DNA from: Argentina anserina | Taxonomy: Eukaryota; Streptophyta; Magnoliopsida; Rosales; Rosaceae | NCBI RefSeq assembly: GCF_933775445.1 | Contig: NC_065878.1 | Location: 22,270,395-22,334,394 of the forward strand | Direction: 5' to 3' | DNA length: 64,000 bases | In this document: in pieces, positions 1 through 10,233 of the stretch | How the letters are laid out: each line of letters opens with the position of its first letter | Numbering within the stretch: position 1 is the stretch's first letter | Notes under the pieces: model-generated | What the model was told of the DNA's origin: nothing | What the model saw: the letters and a program-made list of their open reading frames with translations, nothing else | Database searches by the model: none | Translations under genes and position numbers: made by a program

Positions 1-917
1 ATGCTTCTAAGTATGGTATTAATGGGTTCTAACAAAAGAAGAACTCCATGAACACCATACTTTATCCACACAATCTAGGAACAAAGAACAATGGTTGAGA
101 AAAAGTATGAGTAGAGGATAAAGAGAGTGAAGTGACCCAAATCTATGAAACAAGTTTGTGATTGATCAAGGGTGTAAATGATCTTTAGTTTTTGGTGAAA
201 ACTCAAGACACTTTACACTTTTCTTTGCACAACTTGATATCTATGACTTAGGCCTAAGAAAACTATGTTAAAACTATGGAAAATATGAAGTTTTGATGGA
301 GTTTTAGTGTGGTGAAGGAGAATGCACGAATTTGTGAAGAATGAGGGTATTTAAAGACCTTAAGGTCACAAATGAATGGTGGAGATGTAAGGGAATGAAT
401 GGTTAGATATGGTGGACAAATGTGGAAGCACAAATTGTGGATCTTGTTCTTGAAATGGTCCCCTTCATTTGTCTTCTTCTATTTTAAATTTAAATCCCCA
501 ATTCATGGAGCACAAATTGTGGATCATGTTCTTGAAATTGTCTCCTTCATTTGTCTTCTTCTATTTTGAATTTAAATTGTAAATTAAAATTTACAATTCA
601 TAATTCACCAATATGCTTCATTGACTTTAACCACCACCATTTCCGGCAACCACCTTCTCATCGCCAGAGTTTAACCGGCATTTTCCGGCGTTGACTTTTA
701 TTTTCTTATGAAATCTCCACATTTGCTCTTTTTGGCTTGAAACTTTCACCCGAGTCCATAATGTGCGCTAAATCCACTATTCTTGACATGTTTCCGATCA
801 TTTGCACATTTTCCTAGCATGAGTAGGAAACGTAAAAAGAAATAAATAAATATACAAAAATATAAAGCAAAAGAATAAGAATAAGGTAAACATTACTAGG
901 TTAATATTAACCTAACA
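1..917 (-). repeat. 3' LTR of the Gypsy element (cut by window edge)
   Basis: Bases about 335-917 match 8079-8669 closely, with about six substitutions and an 8-bp length difference around 625/8375. The LTR end is at 917 (TG terminus on the minus strand). The part from 1 to about 334 has no partner in the window because the other LTR is truncated, so I infer that it is LTR sequence. Inside the LTR an ~85-bp block containing CACAAATTGTGGATC and TTCATTTGTCTTCTTCTATT occurs twice in tandem (from about 427 and about 510). Confidence 0.85.
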
Positions 918-2893
918 AACTACCTCACACTTAGACTTTGTTTATCCTCAAGCAAATCAAAACTAAACACAACCAAACTAAATGGGTCACTTGCTTCCAT
1001 CTTGAATTCAACCAATTCCTTTAAAGAACCATGATATCAATTGAGCATGATTAGAAACTAAATTTTCGAAATGCAAGGCTAATAAATGGATTTGGAATGT
1101 CATCCTTAAGAAAGTATATATATGCGTATGCCATGTGTGTCATCTTAAAGTTATCCATATACGATTAATTTGGACTACATTTGTTTAACCATCAAACTCA
1201 CATGGATACACTCATTTTCACTCAAGTGTTTTTGGTTAGTGTTTACACTCAAAAGCAATTCAATGGACACGCTTTCCATAAGCTTGTTCTTCAATCTTTT
1301 CTCCACATGATCATTACATGAGTTCTCTCGGATCACAAGGTCTTTTATTTTGGTTGTATAGGGCTGAAGGTGGAAGCTTAAGAAATAAAATGAAATATAT
1401 CACAAATTCTAAGCCTCATAGTAAGCAATTCTCTTGTTGAGATCCCATAATACACTTCACAACTCTATGTGCTTTGTAACTTCTTGATTCCACAAAACTC
1501 AAGTACAACTAGACTACTAAATTATTCTCTTCACTTTTTTTTGGAATTTTTTTTTTTGCAACAATTGTTTTTTTTTACTAGCACTAATTTTTGGTGACCC
1601 TAGTTCATATTTGATTTTGATTGATTCTTTTGATATTGTGAACATGTCTAGAGTCACCATTTTTCTTTTTCTTGGCTACACACAAGACTAATCTACCCCA
1701 CGTCACACTTATTCTTTTGAAATATCTCAAACTCATTTACAAGCACCAAACTAACAATAGGACTCACATTGCTTACCACTTGGCTTAGAGAGGATAGAAA
1801 AAAAATGTTTAAGTTTAAGAATGGTAGACATTTATGGTGGTAAAGAAATGAAAAGGCTAACACAAAACTACATAGGCTCAAATTGGCTTACTAATGGATA
1901 TTTTTTAAAGGATAAAAGCTATTTGGCCTTGGTGGATACCTAATGCCTTGATCTTCCCCAATAAAAACTCATGCCTTGATAAAAGTCTCGAAAGATTTAA
2001 AGCAAGTTCTAGATTGCAAGCACAATGAATTGATCACACAATGAAACAACTAGTGCATTAGAAACTTTTATGCACTCTCATCGGCTCAAAATCTCACATA
2101 GGCATAGATCGTTTCAACAAATATAGTCCTCATCTTTCACACATGAATGCATTTAAAATGACATAGGCAATATGACTCTAAACATATGTGAGCACAAAAT
2201 GCCAAATCCTCCTATTAACAAAGCATTGATTTTTAACCTCTAAACATGCTCAAAATCAATCTATCCAAATATGATGATTGTTTTGTTATTGGCACCAAGC
2301 AAGTAAACCACAAACAAACTTGTTTTTGCATTTTTCAAAATATCTCTATTTTTATGGATTTTTTTTATAAAGTAAACATAAAAAAAATTATAAGGAATGA
2401 AATTACTTAGCCTTACACCTCACACTTAATTTACACATTGTCCTCAATGTGCCGTGAACAATAGTGAAACAAATATAAGGTATAAACTATGTAAATTATT
2501 TACCACATCCTAGTCAATACAAACTAACCAACACAATTACCTAACAAGCACCTCACACTTAAACTTTGGATAATCATTTCACTAAAAGCTAAATCTTTTG
2601 TGTTTCATTCATTGGTCAAGTATGAAATGACTATCCAAACTCTCATTGCCATAATTTATTAACATGGAACCACAAACACAACTAATCATGCTTAGAAAAA
2701 TGAGAGTGAAGGATAAGAAAACGCAAACTCTTTGAAGATCTCATATAGCTCCATAGTGCCAATTGTGGATGGTGAAAACTCACAAAGCTCGTTGGTCCTT
2801 GCAATCCCTTAGCTCCATCTTATTATGCTAACCCTTGGAGTCCGCCAAGACGGGTTTAAGTTTAAGGACATTAACAAGGTCCATAATGCTTGC
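918..2893 (-). other. Gypsy 3' internal non-coding region with polypurine-like tract
   Basis: About 2 kb between the integrase stop and the 3' LTR with no convincing coding sequence. The purine-rich stretch directly before the LTR on the minus strand (AAGTGTGAGGTAG, about 919-933) is the best candidate polypurine tract. Related copies of the tract lie at about 2415-2432 and 2549-2562, the latter with the LTR-like CTAACA next to it. A T-rich/A-rich patch lies at 1530-1575. No envelope-like frame is visible. Confidence 0.6.
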
Positions 2894-4258
2894 TCAAATG
2901 GTGAGAGGGTCCTCGAAGTACTTCACCTCCGCATAAGTATCTTTTGGTGCACCCTCTAGATAAGGCTTTACTCGATGACCATTAACCTTAAAAGTAGATC
3001 CATCTCTTAAGTTCTTCAATGTGACTGCTCCATGACTAAATACTTCAACAAGCTCAAATGGCCCAATCCACCTTGATCTTAGCTTGCCGGGAAACAACTT
3101 TAATTTGGAGTTGAAAAGAAGTACAAGTTTCCCAACCTCCAAGTGCTTGGTTTTGATCTTTTGGTCGTGGAATGCCTTAGTTTTCTCTTTATAAATCTTT
3201 GCATTCTCATAGGCATCCATCCGAAGCTCCTCTAGCTTACAAAGCTCTAACTTCCGCTCCTCACCACACTTTTCTATGTCAAAATTGAGGGTCTTCAATG
3301 CCCAATAAGCCTTATGCTCCAACTCAACCGGTAAATGACATGCCTTTCCATAAACAAGACGATATGGAGACATTCCGATAGGTGTTTTGAATGCGGTACG
3401 GTAAGCCCATAGAGCATCATCAAGCTTCATTGCCCAATCTTTTCTAGTTGTAGACACCACCTTTTCAAGAATGCTATTTATCTCCCGGTTAGATATTTCA
3501 ACTTGGCCATTTGTTTGGGGGTGGTATGGTGTCGAGACTTTGTGCTTAACCCCATACTTCTTCAATAAGGCCGCAAATGGCTTGTTTATAAAATGGGAGC
3601 CTCCATCACTAATTATTGCTCTAGGTGTGCCAAATCTTGTGAAGATGTGCTCTTTAAGGAACTTGAGCACGACCTTGTGGTCATTTACCTTGGTGGCCAC
3701 GGCCTCAACCCATTTGCTTACATAATCAACTCCCACAAGGATATAGAGATAGCCATATGAACTTGGGAAGGGTCCCATAAAGTCTATGCCCCATACATCA
3801 AATATCTCCACTTCAAGCATATAGTTCAAAGGCATTTGGTCTCTTGAGGAAATATTGCCTACCCTTTGACAGCGATCACAAGAGCTCACATAAGAATGTG
3901 CATCTTTAAATAATGACGGCCACCAAAACCCAGAATTAAGTACTTTTTGAGCCGTTTTCTTTCCTCCATGGTGACCGCCACAAGCTTGATCATGGCAAAA
4001 AGATAAGACACTTTGTATTTCTTCCTCCGGAATGCATCTCCTCACCAATTGATCCTTGCATTGCTTGAATAAGTATGGATCATCCCAAAAGTAGTGTCTT
4101 GCTTCTTTAATGAGTCTCCTTCTTGAATGGAAATCAAATGTCTTAGGAAAACATTTTCCCCCACTTGCCAAGAAGTTAACCAAATGTGCAAACCATGGTA
4201 GCTTCTTCTCAACAATGGAAAACAGCCTCTCATCCGGAAATGATTCATTCAAAGGCAC
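2894..4258 (-). CDS. Gypsy integrase (3' part of pol)
   Basis: Retroviral-type integrase of a Gypsy element, which inserts the cDNA copy into the genome. In order: an H2C2 zinc-binding region (HDQACGGHH followed by CDRCQ, about residues 89-132), then the catalytic core with the DDE triad in [18 protein letters not shown] and [13 protein letters not shown]. The C-terminal part ([15 protein letters not shown]) is the usual SH3-like tail; no chromodomain follows. The listed start is a GTG; the open frame actually continues upstream to the in-frame TGA at 4286-4288, directly after the RNase H segment. It is therefore the C-terminal part of pol, not a separate gene. All three catalytic acids are present. 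Confidence 0.9.
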   Translation of the reverse strand: MPLNESFPDERLFSIVEKKLPWFAHLVNFLASGGKCFPKTFDFHSRRRLIKEARHYFWDDPYLFKQCKDQLVRRCIPEEEIQSVLSFCHDQACGGHHGGKKTAQKVLNSGFWWPSLFKDAHSYVSSCDRCQRVGNISSRDQMPLNYMLEVEIFDVWGIDFMGPFPSSYGYLYILVGVDYVSKWVEAVATKVNDHKVVLKFLKEHIFTRFGTPRAIISDGGSHFINKPFAALLKKYGVKHKVSTPYHPQTNGQVEISNREINSILEKVVSTTRKDWAMKLDDALWAYRTAFKTPIGMSPYRLVYGKACHLPVELEHKAYWALKTLNFDIEKCGEERKLELCKLEELRMDAYENAKIYKEKTKAFHDQKIKTKHLEVGKLVLLFNSKLKLFPGKLRSRWIGPFELVEVFSHGAVTLKNLRDGSTFKVNGHRVKPYLEGAPKDTYAEVKYFEDPLTI

Positions 4259-4285
4259 CCCATTATCTTCACTTTGATGAGTAAG

Positions 4286-7111
4286 TCAAGAGAGATGATC
4301 TGCTACCAAGTTAACCTTGCCGGGCTTGTCGACAATTTCAATGTCAAACTCTTGAAGAAGTAAGATCCACCTCAAAAGTCTTGGCTTGGCATCACTCTTA
4401 GATAATAAATACTTGAGTGCGGAATGATCCGTGTGGATAATGACTTTAGACCCCAAGAGATAGCTTCGGAACTTTTCTAAGGCAAATATCATCGCCAATA
4501 ACTCTTTCTCGGTGGTAGTATAGTTTACTTGGGCATCATTCAAGGTTTTGCTTGCATAGTAGATGGCATGCAAGAGTTTCTCCTTGCGTTGTCCCAACAC
4601 TGCTCCCAAGGCGTAATCACTTGCATCACACATAATTTCAAATGGGAGAGTCCAATCCGGTGAGCAAATAATAGGAGCATTGGTAAGCAACTCCTTTATC
4701 CTCTCAAATGCCTTCAAACATGCTTCATCAAATATAAATTGAGTCTCCTTGGCCAATAGATCACAAAGAGGCTTCACTATCTTAGAGAAATCTTTTATAA
4801 ACCTTCGGTAAAAACCGGCATGCCCAAGAAAGCTTCTTACACTTTTTACATTCACGGGAGGGGGCAACTTCTCAATGATTTCAACCTTTGCTTTATCTAC
4901 TTCAATCCCCTTCGATGATATTTTGTGGCCAAGAACAATCCCTTCTTGCACCATGAGGTGACATTTCTCCCAATTAAGCACTAGATTCGTCTCTTCACAC
5001 CTCTTAAGGACAAGGGAGAGATGATCAAGACATTCTTCAAATGAGTTCCCATACACAGAAAAGTCATCCATGAAGACTTCTACAAACTCAAGCAACTCGG
5101 CAAGAATAGCCATGACACACCGTTGGAAGGTGGCGGGTGCATTACATAATCCGAAAGGCATTCTTCGGTAAGCAAAAGTTCCATATGGGCATGTGAAAGT
5201 TGTCTTCTCTTGATCTTCGGGGGCAATTGGGACTTGATTATATCCACTATAACCATCAAGGAAACAATAGAATGCTTGTCCCGCAAGCCTTTCCAACATT
5301 TGATCAATGAAAGGGAGTGGAAAGTGATCCTTCCTTGTTGCAGCATTCAACTTGCGGTAGTCGACACAAACCCTCCATGTGTTTGCAATTCTTTGTGGAA
5401 CCATCTCACCCTTGTCATTCTTCACCACCGTCATTCCTCCTTTCTTAGGCACCACTTGTATTGGAGACACCCATTTGGAATCGGAGATAGAATAGATGAT
5501 TCCATTATCAAGGAGCTTAATAATCTCATTCTTCACCACCTCTAACATGTTGGGGTTCAATCTTCTTTGAGCTTCCATTTTTGGTTTTGCTTCATCCTCC
5601 ATGTAAATATGGTGCGTGCAAAGAGTTGGACTCAACCCCTTTATGTCACTAATCTTCCATCCAAAAGCACCCTTATGCCTCCGAAGAACATCAAGAAGTA
5701 AAGTCTCTTGCTCATGTGACAAGCTTGAAGAGATAATGAGGGGCAAGGTGCGAGAATCATCAATATAAACATACTTCAAATGTGCGGGAAGAGGCTTCAA
5801 TTCAATAGGGGCCGAACTCAAAACCGAAGGATTACCATTCATTGAGAGATAATTGATAGTGGCATGTACCTCACAAGTCTCATATCTTGAATAGTAACCA
5901 TCCTTTTTTGTGGGCAAAGGCAAAGCAAGATAAGTGTCAAGGTGATCCCCGGCTTCCAAAGTTTCATCCTCACAAAAATCCAACCCAAAGTGTGCTAGTG
6001 CCGACTCAAATGCATCATTTGTTGAAGTCTCATGAAAAGTGTGCTCCACCAAGTCATCAATCTTGTCTTCCACTTCAATAGAGTAAACTTTTTGCAACCT
6101 CATGGGCTTCTTTAATTCATCAAAGATCTTGAACCCAATTGTGGTGTCATACACGGTCATGGTGAGCAAACCCAATTTCACATCAATCTTTGTCCCCACT
6201 GTGGCCATAAAAGCTCTACCAAAGATAATAGGGAGATCATCTTGGTAAACATCCTCCATGTCAAGAATAACGAAATCGGCCGGTATGACCAACTCGTCAA
6301 CTTGCACTAACACATCTTCCACAACTCCTCTTGGATACCTCACACTTCTATCGGCTAGTTGGAGAGAAATTTGTATAGGCTTGATGTCGCTCAACCCAAG
6401 ATCTTTGTAGACACCATATGGCATCAAATTTATGCTAGCCCCCAAATCCATGAGTGCCTTCTCAAATGGTCTCTCACCAATCTTGCAAGGAATAGTAAAA
6501 GAACCCGGATCTTTGAGCTTGGGCGGTAACTTCCTTTGAAGCACGGCACTAATTCTCTCATTCAAACACACCTTGTCATCATTCTTCAATGTACTCTTAT
6601 ACCGCTTGTGAGTGCACAAGTCCTTGAGAAATTTAGCATAAGTAGGAATGGTCTTGATTGCATCAAGAAGAGGAATATTGACCTCTACCTTCTTGAACAC
6701 ATCAAAACACTTCATGGACTTCTTTTCTTTCTTACTTAAAGCTTTCTCTTGGTATACCGCTTGTGGAAAGGGAAGTGGCACTTCTTGCATTTCTTCCACA
6801 CTAGACTTAGATCCACTTGCTCTCATATTGTCATTCTTGGTGTTGGGCTTGCCTTGGCTCTTCAAATACTCCTCACTATACCCCAAGATCACTCCATCAT
6901 GTCCCAAAGTATCCTCCATGCCTTTGTTCTTCTTTTGAAACCCAGGAGGCACTCTTGACACTTTAGGATTCAACAAAGGTTCCGTTGGTGCATCCACCTC
7001 CTTATCATCATCATTAAGAGCAACCTTATTGTCATATACCTTCCCCCTTCTCAAAGTTCTTATGGCCTTGGCTTGGTTGATTCGTGGATTCTTCTCGGTC
7101 ATGGAAGGCAA
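4286..7111 (-). CDS. Gypsy protease, reverse transcriptase and RNase H
   Basis: About 941 residues. An aspartic protease segment with the DLGASINLMP variant of the D-S/T-G active site lies near residue 222, as in Athila-type elements. The reverse transcriptase follows, with RVCVDYRKLN, DGYSGYNQ, MPFGLCNAPATFQ and the catalytic box FMDDF (Y to F, normal for this lineage). RNase H has CDASDYALGAVL, TTTEKELLA and HTDHSALKYLL. The frame ends at an in-frame TGA just after the RNase H tail, and the same frame continues into integrase. At the 5' side the frame is continuous with gag apart from a TAA at 7118-7120. The likely parental arrangement was one gag-pol frame. Confidence 0.92.
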   Translation of the reverse strand: MPSMTEKNPRINQAKAIRTLRRGKVYDNKVALNDDDKEVDAPTEPLLNPKVSRVPPGFQKKNKGMEDTLGHDGVILGYSEEYLKSQGKPNTKNDNMRASGSKSSVEEMQEVPLPFPQAVYQEKALSKKEKKSMKCFDVFKKVEVNIPLLDAIKTIPTYAKFLKDLCTHKRYKSTLKNDDKVCLNERISAVLQRKLPPKLKDPGSFTIPCKIGERPFEKALMDLGASINLMPYGVYKDLGLSDIKPIQISLQLADRSVRYPRGVVEDVLVQVDELVIPADFVILDMEDVYQDDLPIIFGRAFMATVGTKIDVKLGLLTMTVYDTTIGFKIFDELKKPMRLQKVYSIEVEDKIDDLVEHTFHETSTNDAFESALAHFGLDFCEDETLEAGDHLDTYLALPLPTKKDGYYSRYETCEVHATINYLSMNGNPSVLSSAPIELKPLPAHLKYVYIDDSRTLPLIISSSLSHEQETLLLDVLRRHKGAFGWKISDIKGLSPTLCTHHIYMEDEAKPKMEAQRRLNPNMLEVVKNEIIKLLDNGIIYSISDSKWVSPIQVVPKKGGMTVVKNDKGEMVPQRIANTWRVCVDYRKLNAATRKDHFPLPFIDQMLERLAGQAFYCFLDGYSGYNQVPIAPEDQEKTTFTCPYGTFAYRRMPFGLCNAPATFQRCVMAILAELLEFVEVFMDDFSVYGNSFEECLDHLSLVLKRCEETNLVLNWEKCHLMVQEGIVLGHKISSKGIEVDKAKVEIIEKLPPPVNVKSVRSFLGHAGFYRRFIKDFSKIVKPLCDLLAKETQFIFDEACLKAFERIKELLTNAPIICSPDWTLPFEIMCDASDYALGAVLGQRKEKLLHAIYYASKTLNDAQVNYTTTEKELLAMIFALEKFRSYLLGSKVIIHTDHSALKYLLSKSDAKPRLLRWILLLQEFDIEIVDKPGKVNLVADHLS

Positions 7112-7117
7112 TTCTCC

Positions 7118-8113
7118 TTACTTCCTTTCTCTCATCTCATTAGCTAATTGCCCCATTTGCGCTTCAAGCTTATGCAATCCTTCAGTAGTGGAGGCCACAT
7201 CATTTCGAACACTTTGAATAAGCTCATTTTGATTTGCCAAAACCTTGGCAAGCATCTCTTCAAGGCTTGATTTAGGAGCATCCACTTGAAGAGGATGTGG
7301 CACTTGAGTATTAGGAGCTTGAAAAGGAGGTCTTGCTTGATAAGGTGGCTTAGGATAAGTATTGCCACCATAACCTCCATTAGTTGCACCTTTGTTTCCT
7401 TGAAAGCTTTGGCTCCCACTAGCACCTCCATAGTTGCCACTCCCTTGATTGTTGCAATTCATGCCTTGGTTCCCACCCCATGAGAAATTAGGGTGGTTTC
7501 TCCATCCGGGATTGTAAGTGTTGGAATAAGGGTCATTCTTCGGTCTTGAATATGCCATTTGCTTACATTCTTCAATGATCTCGGGAAAACAATCTCCATG
7601 AGGGCAAGATAGAGTGTCATGATTCACTCCTTCACAAATTAAACACACTTGTGGCCCTTGAACCTCATTAACCTTCTCACGGCCTCCTTGCTTTCCTTGC
7701 TTCAAAAGCATATCAAACTTCTTATTAAGACTTTCTTCTAACCTCTTAAACTCTTGATGCACATCCAAGCTTGATGCCTTGACTTCATATATGCCACCGG
7801 TTTTCGGTTGAGTTGCTTCCCTTAGAGATAAATGTGAAGAAGAAGGCTTGCGAACTTGCGGGTTATTATCCCACAATTGAGACCGCTCCGCAAGCTTCTC
7901 TAATACTCGATGGGCTTCATCCGCCACTAAGTCCATGAAATCACCATTGCTTGCATTATCAACCTTCCTTCGAGTCTCTGATGTCAATCCTTGATAAAAT
8001 AGGCTCATAAGCATATCTTGAGATTGGCCATGATTAGGGCAACCAAGCTCAAGATCCTTGAATCTCTCCCACGTCTCATGAAGAATGAGGGTATTTAAAG
8101 ACCTTAAGGTCAC
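7118..8113 (-). CDS. Gypsy gag (5'-truncated)
   Basis: Capsid/nucleocapsid gene of the Gypsy element. The HETWERFKDLELGCPNHG segment belongs to the plant retrotransposon gag domain. One CCHC zinc knuckle (CLICEGVNHDTLSC, about residue 157) follows, then a Gly/Asn/Gln-rich linker and a C-terminal coiled-coil-like helix (LANQNELIQSVRNDV...). The first ~10 codons are not gag: they translate LTR sequence, because a deletion joined the LTR to the middle of gag near 8079. The usual N-terminal half of the gag domain is missing and there is no genuine start. It ends in TAA (7118-7120), with the same frame open into pol. Confidence 0.88.
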   Translation of the reverse strand: MTLRSLNTLILHETWERFKDLELGCPNHGQSQDMLMSLFYQGLTSETRRKVDNASNGDFMDLVADEAHRVLEKLAERSQLWDNNPQVRKPSSSHLSLREATQPKTGGIYEVKASSLDVHQEFKRLEESLNKKFDMLLKQGKQGGREKVNEVQGPQVCLICEGVNHDTLSCPHGDCFPEIIEECKQMAYSRPKNDPYSNTYNPGWRNHPNFSWGGNQGMNCNNQGSGNYGGASGSQSFQGNKGATNGGYGGNTYPKPPYQARPPFQAPNTQVPHPLQVDAPKSSLEEMLAKVLANQNELIQSVRNDVASTTEGLHKLEAQMGQLANEMRERK

Positions 8114-8669
8114 AAATGAATGGTGGAGATGTAAGGGGATGAATGGTTAGATATGGTGGACAAATGTGGAAGCACAAATTGTGGATCTTGTTCTTGAAAT
8201 GGTCCCCTTCATTTGTCTTCTTCTATTTTAAATTTAAATCCCCAATTCATGGAGCACAAATTGTGGATCATGTTCTTGAAATTGTCTCCTTCATTTGTCT
8301 TCTTCTATTTTGAATTTAAGTTGTAAATTAAAATTTACAATTCATAATTCACCAATATGCTTCATTGACTTATTGACTTTAACCACCACCATTTCCGGCA
8401 ACCACCTTCTCATCGCCGGAGTTTAACCGGCATTTTCCGGCGTTGACTTTTATTTTCTTATGAAATCTCCACATTTGCTCTTTTTGGCTTGAAACTTTCA
8501 CCCGAGTCCATAATGTGCGCTAAATCCACTCTTCTTGACGTGTTTCCGATCATTTGCACATTTTCCTAGCATGAGTAGGAAACGTAAAAAGAAATAAATA
8601 AATATACAAAAATATAAAGCAAAAGAATAAGAATAAGGCAAACATTACTAGGTTAATATTAACCTAACA
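8079..8669 (-). repeat. 5' LTR of the Gypsy element, 3' portion deleted
   Basis: Direct repeat of about 335-917. The LTR terminus is at 8669. The inner end stops abruptly at about 8079, where the sequence switches into gag. A shared TGAAGAATGAG stretch spans the switch point, so the remaining U5 part, the primer binding site and the gag start are lost. The sequence just outside (8670-8674, GGGTC) is the candidate target duplication; its partner lies outside the window. Confidence 0.85.
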
Positions 8670-9352
8670 GGGTCCCTAAATATATATATCTATCACATCT
8701 ATTGGTGTCGATCGATAATATTTCGAAATTAGAATTTATTTATAACTTTTTAAGATGTTTTCTAATAATTCTTTTATTGTTTCAAACCCTTAAATTATAA
8801 TATTATATATATATATATATATTTCTAATACAAGCCCGCAAGGCCTGGCCCGCAAAAGCCTGTAAGGTCCGCCTTAGATAGGTATGCTTGGATCTTCGGA
8901 TTTGTGAAAATACCCGGTCCGCCACTTATTTAAATTTACTAAGGCACGGCCCCGCCCGTTGACGAGCTCTATATATATGTTCAATATTAATTAATTAATT
9001 AGTATTTATGTAAATAAAAACTTTTTTATAATAATTATTTTATTTTGAACTAGACTTGTATTGGTTTAAGTTGGATTAATGTAAAAAAAAACTAATTTTA
9101 TCATGATATTTAGTTTTCATTTTAAATTTTTACGTTTTTCTATACTTCATATGAATTTTTATATAATATAATAAAATATTATTAATGGGTATTGGAGCGG
9201 GTATGAGAAACGGATCCCCAGTGGGTATGGGGACGGGAAATACTCATTACTTTCTAACGGAAATTTGGGTGTGTATGAGGACGTAATTGAAATTGAATAT
9301 GAGTATGATAATTCGATCCACTGACCGTGCCCTGCCCATTGTCATCCCTAAT
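8670..9352. repeat. Degenerate repeat DNA with two hAT-like ends
   Basis: AT-rich repeat debris beside the Gypsy element. It holds an (AT)n tract at about 8804-8822. Two GC-rich stretches resemble ends of non-autonomous plant hAT elements: one ending GACGAGCTCTA near 8977 and one ending TTGTCATCCCTA near 9352. Read outward-in these start TAGAGCTCGTCAA and TAGGGATGACAA, similar to the ends of the better supported element at 15755. I could not pair either end with its partner or find target duplications. Confidence 0.35.
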
Positions 9353-10233
9353 CTAGATCTGGATGAATTTTATTGTGATTTGCCGGTTTTCATCAGAATG
9401 TTGAGCATTCATCGATCATAAGGAAGCTCAGGAGTCAAGACTACGATACAATCAATCGTTGTAAATATTCGTGGTCAAGAAGACAAGAATCATGGTGGTA
9501 AAAATAGAACAATCAATAGTTACGAGTTCAATCAGGTTAAGAATTTAAACTTTGAGAATTCATTAGATGTATATATCTACACAAATTTGTTACTTTTCAT
9601 AAGCAACCAGAGTGAAGAAATTCATGTACTGCTTCTAGATCGATGCAGACCAATAGAGTAACACCAATCTTTCACATGAGGTCACAAGACTATTGGAGTA
9701 TTAATTAATCATATATATATATATATATATATATATAATTCAATCGTTTACGCGAGGTGCTTGAAAAGTTGAAATATACATAAAACTTAGAAGTCTTCGT
9801 CAATGATACTAAAAACCAGCTTTGCTAGAATTGCAGCTTATGAAGCTCGATCATGTGCTTAGTTATTTCTTGTATACGAGAAAATCATCAAATTCACAAA
9901 ACTACGTAACATCAGTTTGTTGAGCATTAATTAGTGGGAAATTGCCAATGCAAAATGCGCAAAAAGAAAAAACGAAAGCATATGAAACATTGAAATTACA
10001 AAGAAAACTGTTGTTCTATTCCTAGCGACACATGCGTAACATGGCTCCTACAGAAAAGAGGCACAAAGGAAACATGCATCCCTGTCATTGTCGATTTGTC
10101 ACAGTAAGTTCTTCCAAACAAGACCAATCTACAGCACGAGAACCTTATCTTAGAGAGAACATATGCTAAGGAAAAAAGGCTCATCATCTTTCTGTGAACT
10201 TAGGCACTGTGTTTGAGCTGAGAATTTGAAGCC
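9353..10233. other. Intergenic, no gene seen; AT microsatellite
   Basis: No coding region recognised. An (AT)n run lies at about 9711-9736. The last 200 bases precede the CRR1 relic and may hold its old promoter, but no clear TATA box or start-site signal stands out. Confidence 0.5.

Larger units (their letters stand above)
1..8669 (-). mobile_element. Ty3/Gypsy LTR retrotransposon, Athila/Tat-like, 5'-truncated
   Basis: Minus-strand element. The two LTR copies end in the same terminal sequence (reading TGTTAGGTTAATATTAACC on the minus strand) at 917 and 8669. Between them lie gag, protease, reverse transcriptase, RNase H and integrase in that order, which is the Gypsy order. No chromodomain follows the integrase, and about 2 kb of non-coding DNA separates integrase from the 3' LTR, which fits the non-chromoviral Athila/Tat branch (lineage is inference). 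The outer end of the 3' LTR lies beyond base 1. The 5' LTR, primer binding site and start of gag are damaged by a deletion with its junction near 8079. Two in-frame stops (7118-7120, 4286-4288) divide a frame that otherwise runs through gag and pol, so the copy cannot make an intact polyprotein. Confidence 0.93.

Noticed and set aside
1693..1881. Hydrophobic 62-codon frame in the Gypsy 3' region, possible envelope remnant
   Set aside because: Too short, low complexity, and no envelope-like features around it.
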